Source: Comamonas testosteroni ATCC 11996
GTDB taxonomy: Bacteria; Pseudomonadota; Gammaproteobacteria; Burkholderiales; Burkholderiaceae_C
Direction of reading: 5' to 3'
DNA: 64,000 nt
NCBI RefSeq assembly: GCF_000241525.1
Contig: NZ_AHIL01000002.1
Span: 62,001 to 126,000 of the forward strand
The notes under the pieces: model-generated
The model's database searches: none
What the model was told of the DNA's origin: nothing
The model's input: the letters and a program-made list of their open reading frames with translations, nothing else
Program-made: the position numbers and the translations under genes
Shown here: positions 27,349 to 35,537 of the stretch, in pieces
How positions within the stretch are numbered: position 1 is the stretch's first letter
How the letters are laid out: each line of letters starts with the position of its first letter

Positions 27349-28548
27349 TTACTGCGCAGCGGCGGGCGTGGGCTGCACGGCCGCTGCCACCACCGGCCTG
27401 GGATTGACGGGCATGCCGGGGTAGTAGATACGCTGCACGCCGCCCACCACCAGCCGGTCACCCGCGGCCAGACCCTTTTCCACCAGGCGCCGGCCATCGA
27501 CCATGCGACCCAGCGTGAGTTCGCGACGCTCGGCCAGATTGCCTTCGCCCACCACATAGACGTACTTGCGGTCCTGGTCGGTAAGCACGGCCTTGTCGTC
27601 GATCAGCAGCGCCTGGGACTCGACCTCCTGCCGGTCCGGGCCGCTTTGCATCTGCACGCGTGCGAACAGGCCTGGCGTCAGCATCCGGTCGGGGTTGGCC
27701 AGGCGCGCGCGCAACCGCATGGTGCCCGTGCCCGGCTGGAGCTGGTTGTCGCTGAAGTCCAGCGTGCCCGCATGGGAAAAGCCGCTGTCGCCGACCAGGG
27801 CCACGCGCACCGCGCGGCCCTGGCCGCTCAGGCCAGCCAGACCTGCCTTCTGGTAGCGCAGAAAGCTGTGCTCGTCGGCATCGAAATAGGCATACACCGG
27901 GTCCTGCGAGACCAGGGTGGTCAGCACGCTCTGGTCGGCCTGGGCCATATTGCCCACGGTGAGCAGGGCGCGGCTGGCACGGCCCGTGATCGGCGCGCGC
28001 ACCTCGGTGAAATCGAGCTGCAGCCGTGCGGTGGCCAGCTCGGCCTCGGCCGCACGCACCTGGGCCGTGGCCTGGGCCAGCGTTGCGGCCCGCGTGTCGG
28101 CCTCCTCGCGCGAGACAGCATTCTCGGCCACCAGTTGGCGTGCGCGCTGATCCTGGGTCTGCGCCAGCCCGGCAGCGGCACGCGCGCGTTCGAGCTGTGC
28201 CTGGGCGCTGGCCAGGGCCGCGCGATAGGGCCGCTGGTCGATCACGAACAGCAGCTGGCCCTTCTTCACCTCCTGGCCCTCGGCGAAGGCGATGCGTTCG
28301 ATATATCCCGACACGCGCGAGCGCAGCTGCACCGACTCCACGGCCTCGATGCGGCCGTTGAACTCGTCCCAGGGGCGTATGGCCTGCAAGGCGACCTCGG
28401 CCACCTGCACCTCGGGCGCGGGCGGCGGGCCGTTGCTGGCATGGGCATCGCCCGTGCCGGAGCGGCCGCAGCCGGAAAGCAGGGCCAGCGCCGCTACGGC
28501 GCTGGCAAGCATGGTAGGCCGCAGCTGCGGTGCTTGGAAGACAAACAT
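27349..28548 (-). CDS. RND efflux periplasmic adaptor lipoprotein (MexE-like)
   Basis: 399 residues from the ATG at 28548, with GGAGAGAG ahead. Lipobox LLSGC near residue 26. Then a lipoyl half-motif (VQLRSRVSGYIERIAFAEGQEVKKGQLLFVID), a coiled coil rich in Ala, Gln and Arg (about 95-165), the second lipoyl half (LDFTEVRAPITGRASR) and beta-barrel domains. It links the RND pump with the outer-membrane duct. First gene of the pump operon, 12 bases before the RND gene. The 131-base gap to the AraC gene upstream includes a GCGGGT-AC-ACCCGC inverted repeat (28599-28612) that might be an operator. Confidence 0.93.
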   Translation of the reverse strand: MFVFQAPQLRPTMLASAVAALALLSGCGRSGTGDAHASNGPPPAPEVQVAEVALQAIRPWDEFNGRIEAVESVQLRSRVSGYIERIAFAEGQEVKKGQLLFVIDQRPYRAALASAQAQLERARAAAGLAQTQDQRARQLVAENAVSREEADTRAATLAQATAQVRAAEAELATARLQLDFTEVRAPITGRASRALLTVGNMAQADQSVLTTLVSQDPVYAYFDADEHSFLRYQKAGLAGLSGQGRAVRVALVGDSGFSHAGTLDFSDNQLQPGTGTMRLRARLANPDRMLTPGLFARVQMQSGPDRQEVESQALLIDDKAVLTDQDRKYVYVVGEGNLAERRELTLGRMVDGRRLVEKGLAAGDRLVVGGVQRIYYPGMPVNPRPVVAAAVQPTPAAAQ

Positions 28549-28679
28549 GAGACTCTCTCCTTCAGGAAACGGCCGTGCACGGCGTGCTGCGGCGCTTTGC
28601 GGGTACACCCGCCCCTGCGCGGCTCATGGTGCGCAATGGACGTCGTGGGAAACAGGTTGGAAACGGGGCCTGCCGGCCT

Positions 28680-29537
28680 TCAGACCGCGGCCCCGGACAC
28701 AGGCCGCAGCCCGGGCCACGCAGGCTGCAGCGGTGCTCTGCGCTGCGCCAGAAAGCGCCGCGGCGAGCTACCCACCGCCTTGCGGAACATGGTCACGAAG
28801 GCAGGCGCACTTTCGTAGCCGAGGGCGTCTGCCACGGTCTGTATGCGCTGCCCTTCAGAGAGCTGCTGCAGCGCGGTAAGCACATGGAGCTGACGGCGCC
28901 ACTGGTTGACGGTAAGACCTGTCTCGGCCAGAAACAGCCGGGTCATGCTGCGCTCGCTCATGCCTATGCGCTGCGCCCAATCGGCCAGCCGAGCCTGCAG
29001 CTGCGGCTCGGCGCACAGGGCGCTGGCCATGCGGCGCAGACGCCGGTCACGCGGCATCGGCAGGTGCAGCCCCTCGGGCTGTGCCGCCTGGATTTCGTCG
29101 ATCAGCACCTGCATCAACCGGCCGTCGCCGTCATCAAGACGGTAGCGCTGCGGCAAGGCCTGCACGCGCTCCAGTAGCGCGCTCAGAAATGGCGATACCG
29201 CCAGCGCATGACAGGGGCCGGCCATGGGACGCGCCGCCCCCGCTGCCACGAATACGATGTAGCCGCTGGCAGCACCGCTGCAGCTAACGCGATGCGGCAT
29301 TCCGCCTTCGATCCAGGCAGCGCTGCGCGGTGGCACCACGCAGACGCCAGCATCGGTCTCCAGCGTAATCAGCCCCGCATTCGTGACCATGAGCTGACTC
29401 TTGCTATGGGCATGGAAATCCATGCCCCAATCCCCCGGGCCCGACTGCATGGGCAGCACGATCACCGGGCGGTCCACCTGATCGGGATCCCACATTCCAG
29501 GCCGGCCCTGCAGCAAGGCTTCATCCACGGCATTCAT
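28680..29537 (-). CDS. AraC family transcriptional regulator
   Basis: 285 residues. An N-terminal cupin-like domain (residues 20-110; FHAHSKSQLMVTNAGLITLET, VVPPRSAAWIEGGMPHRV) precedes a double HTH AraC domain (residues 185-270; RLADWAQRIGMSERSMTRLF and VADALGYESAPAFVTMFRKAVGSSPRRF). The cupin half resembles regulators that often sit beside efflux genes. It is on the same strand directly upstream of the adaptor gene and probably controls the pump. An unknown gene ends 15 bases upstream, so it may be expressed from the same promoter as that gene. Confidence 0.9.
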   Translation of the reverse strand: MNAVDEALLQGRPGMWDPDQVDRPVIVLPMQSGPGDWGMDFHAHSKSQLMVTNAGLITLETDAGVCVVPPRSAAWIEGGMPHRVSCSGAASGYIVFVAAGAARPMAGPCHALAVSPFLSALLERVQALPQRYRLDDGDGRLMQVLIDEIQAAQPEGLHLPMPRDRRLRRMASALCAEPQLQARLADWAQRIGMSERSMTRLFLAETGLTVNQWRRQLHVLTALQQLSEGQRIQTVADALGYESAPAFVTMFRKAVGSSPRRFLAQRRAPLQPAWPGLRPVSGAAV

Positions 29538-29552
29538 CGCTTTTCCCTCATT

Positions 29553-29936
29553 TCAATCGCTCTCAAGAAGCTCCAGCGCTCGCTCGCGCGCCTCTTGTGT
29601 GGAGGCCACCAGCAGCATCGGATAACCCCAGGCCTTGCCGAACATCTGCGCCAAGGCCTGGGCCTGCTCCCGCTTTTTCGCATCGGGCTCGGCGTGAACC
29701 AGAGCGCGAACCAGGCTTTTGAGCTCGCTGCGGCGGGCTTTCATCCAGAGCACTACCTGCTTGCGCTCCTCGGGCGAGTGCTCCTGCTGGGACATGTCGC
29801 CGTCGCTGTAGAAGACAAAGGCCTGGCCGCGATCTAGCAGAGCCGAGAAATCCGCCAGCAAGCGGTCCATAGGCTGGGCCTTGTCACGCTCGTAGCTCAT
29901 GCGGACCAGTGGATAGCTGCTGCTGTCGATGTACAT
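29553..29936 (-). CDS. Small protein of unknown function next to soxR
   Basis: 127 residues. Not recognised. It is soluble and mixed alpha/beta: a first strand (MYIDSSSYPLVRM), a helix (MDRLLADFSALLDRG), a strand (QAFVFYSDGDM), a charged helical stretch (SPEERKQVVLWMKARRSELKSLVRALVHAEPDAKKREQ is split by turns), and a final strand (GYPMLLVASTQEAR). That order could fit a STAS-like or flavodoxin-like small fold; this is a guess. GGGAG stands before the ATG. Divergent from soxR, with the SoxR box between, so it may belong to the oxidative-stress response. It is followed after 15 bases by the AraC gene. Confidence 0.75.
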   Translation of the reverse strand: MYIDSSSYPLVRMSYERDKAQPMDRLLADFSALLDRGQAFVFYSDGDMSQQEHSPEERKQVVLWMKARRSELKSLVRALVHAEPDAKKREQAQALAQMFGKAWGYPMLLVASTQEARERALELLESD

Positions 29937-30119
29937 GGAAACTCCCGTCTATGTTTGCCAATAAAAATGCGTCTCATTACTTTATGAGTGAACAGGAGCG
30001 ACGTCATTGCAGCTTCCAGCCAAAGAATTTCTCAGTCCGGCCAACTGGCCTTCATGGACTGTCTCAGCGGACTTGCCCAGCTCCTGCGCTATCGATCACA
30101 ATGGCCCACATTCTTCAAG

Positions 30120-30135
30120 TTCAAGTTAACTTGAA
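30120..30135. promoter_or_regulatory. SoxR box
   Basis: A perfect 16-bp palindrome, TTCAAGTTAACTTGAA, equal in its core to the SoxR operator of enterics (CAAGTTAACTTG). On the minus strand it lies in a 19-base gap between TTGACT (30140-30135) and AAGAAT (30115-30110), the stretched spacing typical of MerR-family promoters. It would thus drive the leftward unknown gene, AraC and perhaps the pump, and may also control soxR. Confidence 0.88.
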
Positions 30136-30158
30136 GTCAAGCACCAAGGAAAGACATC

Positions 30159-30629
30159 ATGAAAATTGAGGATGATCCGCTGATGAGCATCAGCGACTTC
30201 GCACAGCGCAGCGGCGTCAACGCATCGGCGCTGCGCTTCTACGAGTCGCTGGGTCTGATCGAATCGGTGCGCAGCAGCGGCGGAAGGCGGCGCTACCACC
30301 GCTCGGGCCTGCGGCGCATCGCCTACATCGTGTTTGCGCAGCGCGTGGGGTTCACGCTGGAGGAGATCGCCGCGCAGCTGGCACAGCTGCCGACGCGGCA
30401 TGTGCCCACGGGCGGCGACTGGCAGAAGATGTCGCGCATCTGGCAGCAGCGGCTGGACGAGCGCATCGACGAGCTGCAGCGCCTGCGCGACAGCCTCAAC
30501 CAGTGCATAGGCTGCGGCTGCCTGTCGCTCAAGGTGTGCACCATGTACAACCCTGGCGACCAGTGCCAACGCTGCGGCCCGGGCCCGCGCCGCTGGATGG
30601 GCGACGAGCTGCAGGCCGCAGGCCACTAG
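30159..30629 (+). CDS. soxR: Redox-sensitive MerR-family regulator SoxR
   Basis: 156 residues. MerR winged helix at the N-terminus (MSISDFAQRSGVNASALRFYESLGLI), dimerisation helix, then the [2Fe-2S] cysteines C116, C119, C121 and C127 (CIGCGCLSLKVC). It is activated by one-electron oxidation, mainly by redox-cycling compounds. AAGGAAAG precedes the ATG, and a perfect SoxR box lies 24 bases upstream. No soxS is present; outside enterics SoxR usually controls efflux and redox enzymes directly, which fits the RND pump on the other side. It ends 22 bases from the convergent hutG. Confidence 0.96.
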   Translation: MKIEDDPLMSISDFAQRSGVNASALRFYESLGLIESVRSSGGRRRYHRSGLRRIAYIVFAQRVGFTLEEIAAQLAQLPTRHVPTGGDWQKMSRIWQQRLDERIDELQRLRDSLNQCIGCGCLSLKVCTMYNPGDQCQRCGPGPRRWMGDELQAAGH

Positions 30630-30651
30630 CGCAGCGGCCGCGGGGCCTGAC

Positions 30652-31458
30652 TCAGCTTCGAGCGAAGGCCAGCACGGCCTGCAGCAGACGCTGCATGGTG
30701 GGCTGGATGCGCGCCGCGACCTCGGGCAGGTAGTCGAACGGCATCTGCTCCTGCATATAGCTGGACTGCGTCATCTCCAGCTGCACGGCGTGGAAGCCCT
30801 GCTCCGGCTGACCATAGTTGCGCGTGATGAAGCCGCCCTTGAAGCGGCCATTGAGCACGCTGGTGTGACCCGGTGCCTGCCGTGCAATGTCCAGCAGTTG
30901 CTGGGCCAGCGCCGGCGCGCAGCTCTTGCCGTCGGCGGTTCCCAGGTTCAGGTCGGGCAGCTTGCCCTCGAAAAAGCGCGGCAGCACCGAGCGGATGCTG
31001 TGCGCATCCCACAGCATGGCCACGCCATGCTGGCTCTTGATGCGATCGAGTTCGGCGCGCAGCTGCGCATGATAGGGCTGCCAGTAGATTTCGCGGCGGC
31101 GCGCGACTTCCGCCTCGTCGGGTTCGAACGCCTTGCTCGCATACAGGGGCTTGCTGTCAAAGCCGTCAACCGGGCACAGCCCGGTCACGCTCTGGCCCGG
31201 ATAGAGGCTGGCGCCATCGGGCGGACGATTCAGGTCGATGACATAGCGCGAATGCGTGGCGACCAGAATGGATGCGCCCAGTGCCTTGGCGAAGTCGTAG
31301 AGCTGCGGCATGTGCCAGTCGGTGTCGTGGACTTCGCGCCCTTCGGGCGTGAGCCTGGCCGCAATGTCGGCCGGCACATGGGTGCCGGTATGCGGCATGG
31401 AAATCAGCAGCGGTGCCGTACCCTGGTGAAAGACAAAGGGGGCGATGGCTTGGCTCAT
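30652..31458 (-). CDS. hutG: N-formylglutamate deformylase
   Basis: 268 residues from the ATG at 31458. Hydrolyses N-formyl-L-glutamate to glutamate and formate, the last step of the five-step histidine pathway. FGase-family marks: PLLISMPHTGTHVP, HDTDWHMPQLYDFA, THSRYVIDLNRPPDG, MLWDAHSIRS and GGFITRNYG. The enzyme is unrelated to arginase-fold formiminoglutamases, which also carry the name HutG. Last gene of the hut string, 41 bases after hutF. Confidence 0.94.
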   Translation of the reverse strand: MSQAIAPFVFHQGTAPLLISMPHTGTHVPADIAARLTPEGREVHDTDWHMPQLYDFAKALGASILVATHSRYVIDLNRPPDGASLYPGQSVTGLCPVDGFDSKPLYASKAFEPDEAEVARRREIYWQPYHAQLRAELDRIKSQHGVAMLWDAHSIRSVLPRFFEGKLPDLNLGTADGKSCAPALAQQLLDIARQAPGHTSVLNGRFKGGFITRNYGQPEQGFHAVQLEMTQSSYMQEQMPFDYLPEVAARIQPTMQRLLQAVLAFARS

Positions 31459-31499
31459 GGAGCGTCTCTCTTCTGTCAAAAATCTGAATGCAGCCGCCC

Positions 31500-32924
31500 T
31501 CAGGCGTTCTGCAGCAATGCCTTGCGGGTCTGCACAAAGCCTTGCTGGGCGACTTCGTGCAGCGCATGGCGACCTGCCTGCACACGCTGCTGGCCGCGAA
31601 CCCAGACGTCGGCAATGGCCGAAGTGCGATGGCTGGCAAACACATGGGCCGCATGGCCGCTGTCGGCAGGCAGCCCGTTGAGGGCCACATGGCGGGCATC
31701 GAGCACCACGAAATCCGCCTGCTGGCCCACGGCCAGACCGGCAATGGCGCGGCCCGACGCCTGGGCACCGCCGGCCACCGCCTGCAAGGTCATGGAGGTC
31801 GCCACCTGGGGCTGAGCGCCGCCGCCAAGCACATTGCGCTGGCGCAGGTTCAGGCGCTGGCTGTATTCGAGCATCAGCAGCTCTTCGGCGGCATTCACCG
31901 AAGCATGGCTGTCCGAACCAATGCCCCAGCGTCCGCCATGCCTGAGCCAAGTCGGCATGTCGAAAATGCCGTCGCCGAGATTGGCTTCGGTGGTGGGACA
32001 GATGCCGGCCACGGCAGCGCTGCGTGCCGCGCCAGCATATTCCTCGGGCGTCATGTGCGTGGCATGGATCAGGCACCAGCGCGCATCGACGGGTGCATGG
32101 TCGAGCAGCCATTGCACGGGGCGCTGGCCGCTCCAGGCCAGGCAGTCATCCACCTCCTGGGTCTGCTCGGCGATATGGATGTGCACCGGTGCCTTGGGCA
32201 GCATGGCGTGCAGGCCCGCGAGCGCAGTCTTGAGGCTGTCCGGGGGCACGGCCCGCAGCGAGTGCGGAGCCAGGCCCAGAGCTGCCTGCTGCGCCCTGGT
32301 CACGGGCTCCAGATGCTGCAGCAGGCCGAGCATATTGTCAGTGCTGCGAATGAAGCGGGCCTGATCCTCTCGAGGCGGCAGGCCCCCGAAGCCGCTGGTC
32401 TGATAGAGCACGGGCAGCAAGGTCATGCCTATGCCGGTCTTCTGCGCCGCACGCAGCAGCGCCAGAGACAGGCTGGCATCGTTGGCATAGGGCTTGCCGC
32501 CCACATCATGGTGCACATAGTGGAACTCGCACACCGAGGTGTAGCCCGCCTCCAGCATTTCCAGGTACAGCCAGGTCGCGATCGCCTCCAGGGCCTCGGG
32601 CGTCATGCGATTGGCAAAGCCGTACATCAGCTTGCGCCAGCTCCAGAAGCTGTCCTGCGCCTGACCGCGGAATTCGGTCAACCCGCCGAACGCGCGCTGG
32701 AAGGCGTGCGAGTGCAGATTGGGCATGCCGGGGATCAGCGGGCCGGCCGCCTTGGCGGCTTCCTCCGCCTCTCCGGCCTCGCCGCTTTGCGGGTCCAAAC
32801 CGGTCAGCACTTCGGTCAGCTGGCCGCTCTCGTTCCAGCTCAGCAGGACGTTGCGCGCCCAGCCTGTGGGCAGCAAGGCGTCTGCGGCAAACAAGGTACG
32901 CGAAATGGATGAGGATGCAGTCAT
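31500..32924 (-). CDS. hutF: Formimidoylglutamate deiminase
   Basis: 474 residues, amidohydrolase superfamily. Converts N-formimino-glutamate to N-formylglutamate and ammonia. Metal ligands: NLHSHAFQRA (HxH), IHIAEQTQEV, CLIHATHMTPEE and GIGSDSHASVN (Asp). Presence of hutF with this hutG shows the five-step route of Pseudomonas type rather than direct formamide release. A Glu/Ala-rich loop (residues 46-60) is locally low in complexity. It follows the HisC-like gene by 42 bases. Confidence 0.95.
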   Translation of the reverse strand: MTASSSISRTLFAADALLPTGWARNVLLSWNESGQLTEVLTGLDPQSGEAGEAEEAAKAAGPLIPGMPNLHSHAFQRAFGGLTEFRGQAQDSFWSWRKLMYGFANRMTPEALEAIATWLYLEMLEAGYTSVCEFHYVHHDVGGKPYANDASLSLALLRAAQKTGIGMTLLPVLYQTSGFGGLPPREDQARFIRSTDNMLGLLQHLEPVTRAQQAALGLAPHSLRAVPPDSLKTALAGLHAMLPKAPVHIHIAEQTQEVDDCLAWSGQRPVQWLLDHAPVDARWCLIHATHMTPEEYAGAARSAAVAGICPTTEANLGDGIFDMPTWLRHGGRWGIGSDSHASVNAAEELLMLEYSQRLNLRQRNVLGGGAQPQVATSMTLQAVAGGAQASGRAIAGLAVGQQADFVVLDARHVALNGLPADSGHAAHVFASHRTSAIADVWVRGQQRVQAGRHALHEVAQQGFVQTRKALLQNA

Positions 32925-32966
32925 GGTGATGGTCTCGATGAGGCGAAAAAGATCAAACCGCGCAGC

Positions 32967-34127
32967 TCATGCAGTCACGCGCTCAGTCTGCTCCATCGCA
33001 GCGAGCAAAGCCAGAACAAAACGCGCGTTGTCCTTCTCGGTACCTATGGATACGCGCAGAAAATTCTCGAAACCGGGCTCCTTCCAGGGCTTGACGATCA
33101 CGCCCTGTCTGAGCAGCGCCTCGGTCACCGGCGCATTGGGACGGCCCAGGTCGAGAAACAGGAAGTTGGCTACCGAGGGCGCAATGCGCAGGCCTTGCAG
33201 CGGCTGGCCCGGCGCTGCCAGCGCCAGCAGCTGCCTGCGCAGGTCCTCGCGCAGCGCCACCGTGGTCGCCACGCCGCTGCGCATGTGCGCAGGATCGTTC
33301 CAGGCCGCCAGCGCCGCGCGCTGGGCCGCCATGTTCACGTTGAAGGGCGAGCGCACCTTGTCCATCAGGCCCACCAGCTCGGCGCTGTCGGCCATGCCGT
33401 AGCCCACGCGCAGACCGGCCAGGCCCCAGGCCTTGGAGAAGGTGCGCAGCACGATCCAGGGGCCGACCCGCGCATCCAGCATGACCAGCACATCGGGGTA
33501 GTCATCGTCGTGCAGAGCGTATTCGTAATAGGCCTCATCCACCACCAGCACGGTGTTAGCGGGCGTGGCCTCCAGCACCTGCGCAAACTGCGCCGTATCC
33601 ATCATGCAGCCCACGGGGTTGGACGGGTTGGGCAGGAAGGCGATCTTGGGGGCCTTGGCCACGGCAGCGCACCAGGCGCCCAGATCGAAGCCCAGCTGCT
33701 CGTTCAGCTCCAGGAGTTCGACCTCCGCGCCCATCATCTTTGGATAGATTTCGTGCAGGCCAAACACGGGACGCTGGGTCACAACCAGATCGCCGGGTGC
33801 GAGAAAGACCTCGCAGAGAATCTTGATCAGGTCTTCCGAGCCGTCGCCGAACACCAGGCGCCCGGCGGGCAGCCCCGTGCGCTCGGCAATGGCTTCGCGC
33901 AAGGCCGTGCAGTTGGCATCGGGATAGTTACCCACATCGTTGGCCACCTCGGCAATTGCCCGGCGCACCGAGGCGCTGGCGCCAAAGGGGTTCTCGTTGC
34001 TGGCCAGTCGCGCGATATCGGTCACGCCATAGCGCGCCCGCACCGCTTCATTGGACAGGCCTGCGTTGTATGCGGGCAGCGGGCGAACCTGGGCACGGGC
34101 CAGCGAGGCCACCAGGGAATTCGTCAT
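32967..34127 (-). CDS. HisC-like PLP aminotransferase within the hut operon
   Basis: 386 residues, class I/II aminotransferase of the histidinol-phosphate type: RLASNENPFGAS, FGDGSEDLIKILCEVFL, NPSNPVGC, VVDEAYYEYA, PLP lysine in TFSKAWGLAGLRVGYG, LRVSIGTEKDN at the end. No other his biosynthetic gene is present. Its start overlaps the stop of the FAD-linked oxidase (ATGA), so the two are made together, and both lie between hutI and hutF. I infer a catabolic role: transamination between imidazolyl-pyruvate and histidine. Biosynthetic HisC or aromatic aminotransferase activity remains possible. Confidence 0.85.
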   Translation of the reverse strand: MTNSLVASLARAQVRPLPAYNAGLSNEAVRARYGVTDIARLASNENPFGASASVRRAIAEVANDVGNYPDANCTALREAIAERTGLPAGRLVFGDGSEDLIKILCEVFLAPGDLVVTQRPVFGLHEIYPKMMGAEVELLELNEQLGFDLGAWCAAVAKAPKIAFLPNPSNPVGCMMDTAQFAQVLEATPANTVLVVDEAYYEYALHDDDYPDVLVMLDARVGPWIVLRTFSKAWGLAGLRVGYGMADSAELVGLMDKVRSPFNVNMAAQRAALAAWNDPAHMRSGVATTVALREDLRRQLLALAAPGQPLQGLRIAPSVANFLFLDLGRPNAPVTEALLRQGVIVKPWKEPGFENFLRVSIGTEKDNARFVLALLAAMEQTERVTA

Positions 34128-35512
34128 AGATCAAACACCTTTCCGGGATTCATCAGGCCCAGGGGATCGAGGGCCAACTTGATGGCTCGCATCGCCGCCA
34201 GCTCTGCGGGCGTGCGGCTGTTGCTCAGATAAGGCTTTTTGTGCAGGCCGATGCCGTGCTCTGCGGAGACGCTGCCCTGCATCTCGCCCACGATGCGGTA
34301 GAGAAGCTCCTCCACCTGCTCGCATTCGCCGTTGACGGTCTTGCCATCCACCGAGACATGGAGATTGCCGTCGCCCACATGACCGAAGTACAGCGCCTGG
34401 TGACCAGGCCAGCGAGCGGCAAAGGCCTGCATGCAGGCTTCGGCAAAACGGCCGATGTCGGCCTGGGGCAGGCTCACATCGAAGTTGATTGCGGGGTGCA
34501 TATTGTTGTTGAGCTCGGCCGGTGCCTCGCGCAGCTTCCACAGCTGCTGCACCTGGGCGACCGACTGGGCCACGATGGCATCGAGCACCTCGCCGGCTTC
34601 CATGGCCTCCTCGAGCACCTGCTGCACATCGCCTTGCAGCTGCGCCTCGTCCTTGCCGTCCACATTGATCAGGGCCAGCAAGGGGTAACGCTGTTCAAAA
34701 GGCGCAGCGAGCTTGAGCCAGGCCATGGAGGCCTGCACAAAGCTGTCCCACATCAGCTCATAGGCCGCGACACTGTTGCCGAAGCGCGATTGCATGCGCT
34801 TGAGCACGGCCAGCGCCGAGTCGAAATCGGGCATGGCCACCAGCGTCGTGGCCGTGGCCTGGGGCGCGGGACGCAGGCGCAGCAGCACGCGCGTGATGAT
34901 GCCCAGCGTGCCTTCGGCACCGATGAAGAACTGCTTGAGGTCGTAGCCCGTGTTGTTCTTGATCATGGGGCGCAGCATGGGCAGCACCGTGCCGTCGGCC
35001 AGCACCACTTCCAGGCCCAGCACCTGCTCGCGCATCATGCCGTGCTGCAGCACGCCGTTGCCGCCCGCATTGGTGGAGACATTGCCGCCGATCTGGCAGC
35101 TGCCGCGAGCGCCGAGATCGACGCCGAACACCATGCCGACATCGACGGCCGCCTCCTGCACGGCTTGCAGGGTGACGCCGGCCTGCACCTGCATCAGTCC
35201 GGTCTTGGCATCGATGTCCTCGATGCGGTTCATGCGGTCCAGCGACAGGGCCACTGCCCCCTCCATCGGAACCGCAGCACCGGCCAGGCCGGTCAGACCG
35301 CCCTGCGGGACCACCGCAATCCGGTGGGCGCTGCACAGACGCATGACGGCGCTGACTTCCTCCGTGGTGCGTGGGCGCACCAGCGCCAGCGGCTGCTGAG
35401 GCGGCGTGCCGCTCCAGTCGGTGCGGCACCGCTCGGGCGTGTCCGTGCCGCGCAGCGCGACATCGGCGCCCAGGGTGGAAATCAGTTCATTGAGAAATTG
35501 TTCGTGAGACAT
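34124..35512 (-). CDS. FAD-linked 2-hydroxyacid oxidase/dehydrogenase (GlcD/DLD family) in the hut operon
   Basis: 462 residues from the ATG at 35512. PCMH-type FAD-binding domain at residues 35-215 (VVPQGGLTGLAGAAVP, GSCQIGGNVSTNAGGNGVL, FFIGAEGTLGIITRVLLRLRP) and the C-terminal oxidase domain with the metal/substrate histidines in YFGHVGDGNLHVS and SVSAEHGIGLHKK. Relatives oxidise D-lactate, D-2-hydroxyglutarate or glycolate and reduce the quinone pool or ETF. It starts 25 bases after hutI and overlaps the HisC-like gene by 4 bases. The context suggests imidazolyl-lactate as substrate; D-2-hydroxyglutarate dehydrogenase is the main alternative. Confidence 0.88.
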   Translation of the reverse strand: MSHEQFLNELISTLGADVALRGTDTPERCRTDWSGTPPQQPLALVRPRTTEEVSAVMRLCSAHRIAVVPQGGLTGLAGAAVPMEGAVALSLDRMNRIEDIDAKTGLMQVQAGVTLQAVQEAAVDVGMVFGVDLGARGSCQIGGNVSTNAGGNGVLQHGMMREQVLGLEVVLADGTVLPMLRPMIKNNTGYDLKQFFIGAEGTLGIITRVLLRLRPAPQATATTLVAMPDFDSALAVLKRMQSRFGNSVAAYELMWDSFVQASMAWLKLAAPFEQRYPLLALINVDGKDEAQLQGDVQQVLEEAMEAGEVLDAIVAQSVAQVQQLWKLREAPAELNNNMHPAINFDVSLPQADIGRFAEACMQAFAARWPGHQALYFGHVGDGNLHVSVDGKTVNGECEQVEELLYRIVGEMQGSVSAEHGIGLHKKPYLSNSRTPAELAAMRAIKLALDPLGLMNPGKVFDL

Positions 35513-35537
35513 CAGCAACCTTTCGCGCTCCCCGCAT

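Noticed and set aside
25642-28818. Open frame of over 1000 codons on the plus strand, antisense to the RND pump and adaptor genes
   Set aside because: High GC creates long open antisense frames. The translation is rich in His, Gln, Arg and Gly with no domain, and the opposite strand encodes clear full-length proteins.
29973-29988. Fur-like site CTCAT-N6-ATGAG near the unknown gene at 29553
   Set aside because: Only a short inverted repeat; it does not match the Fur consensus well, and no iron gene is close.
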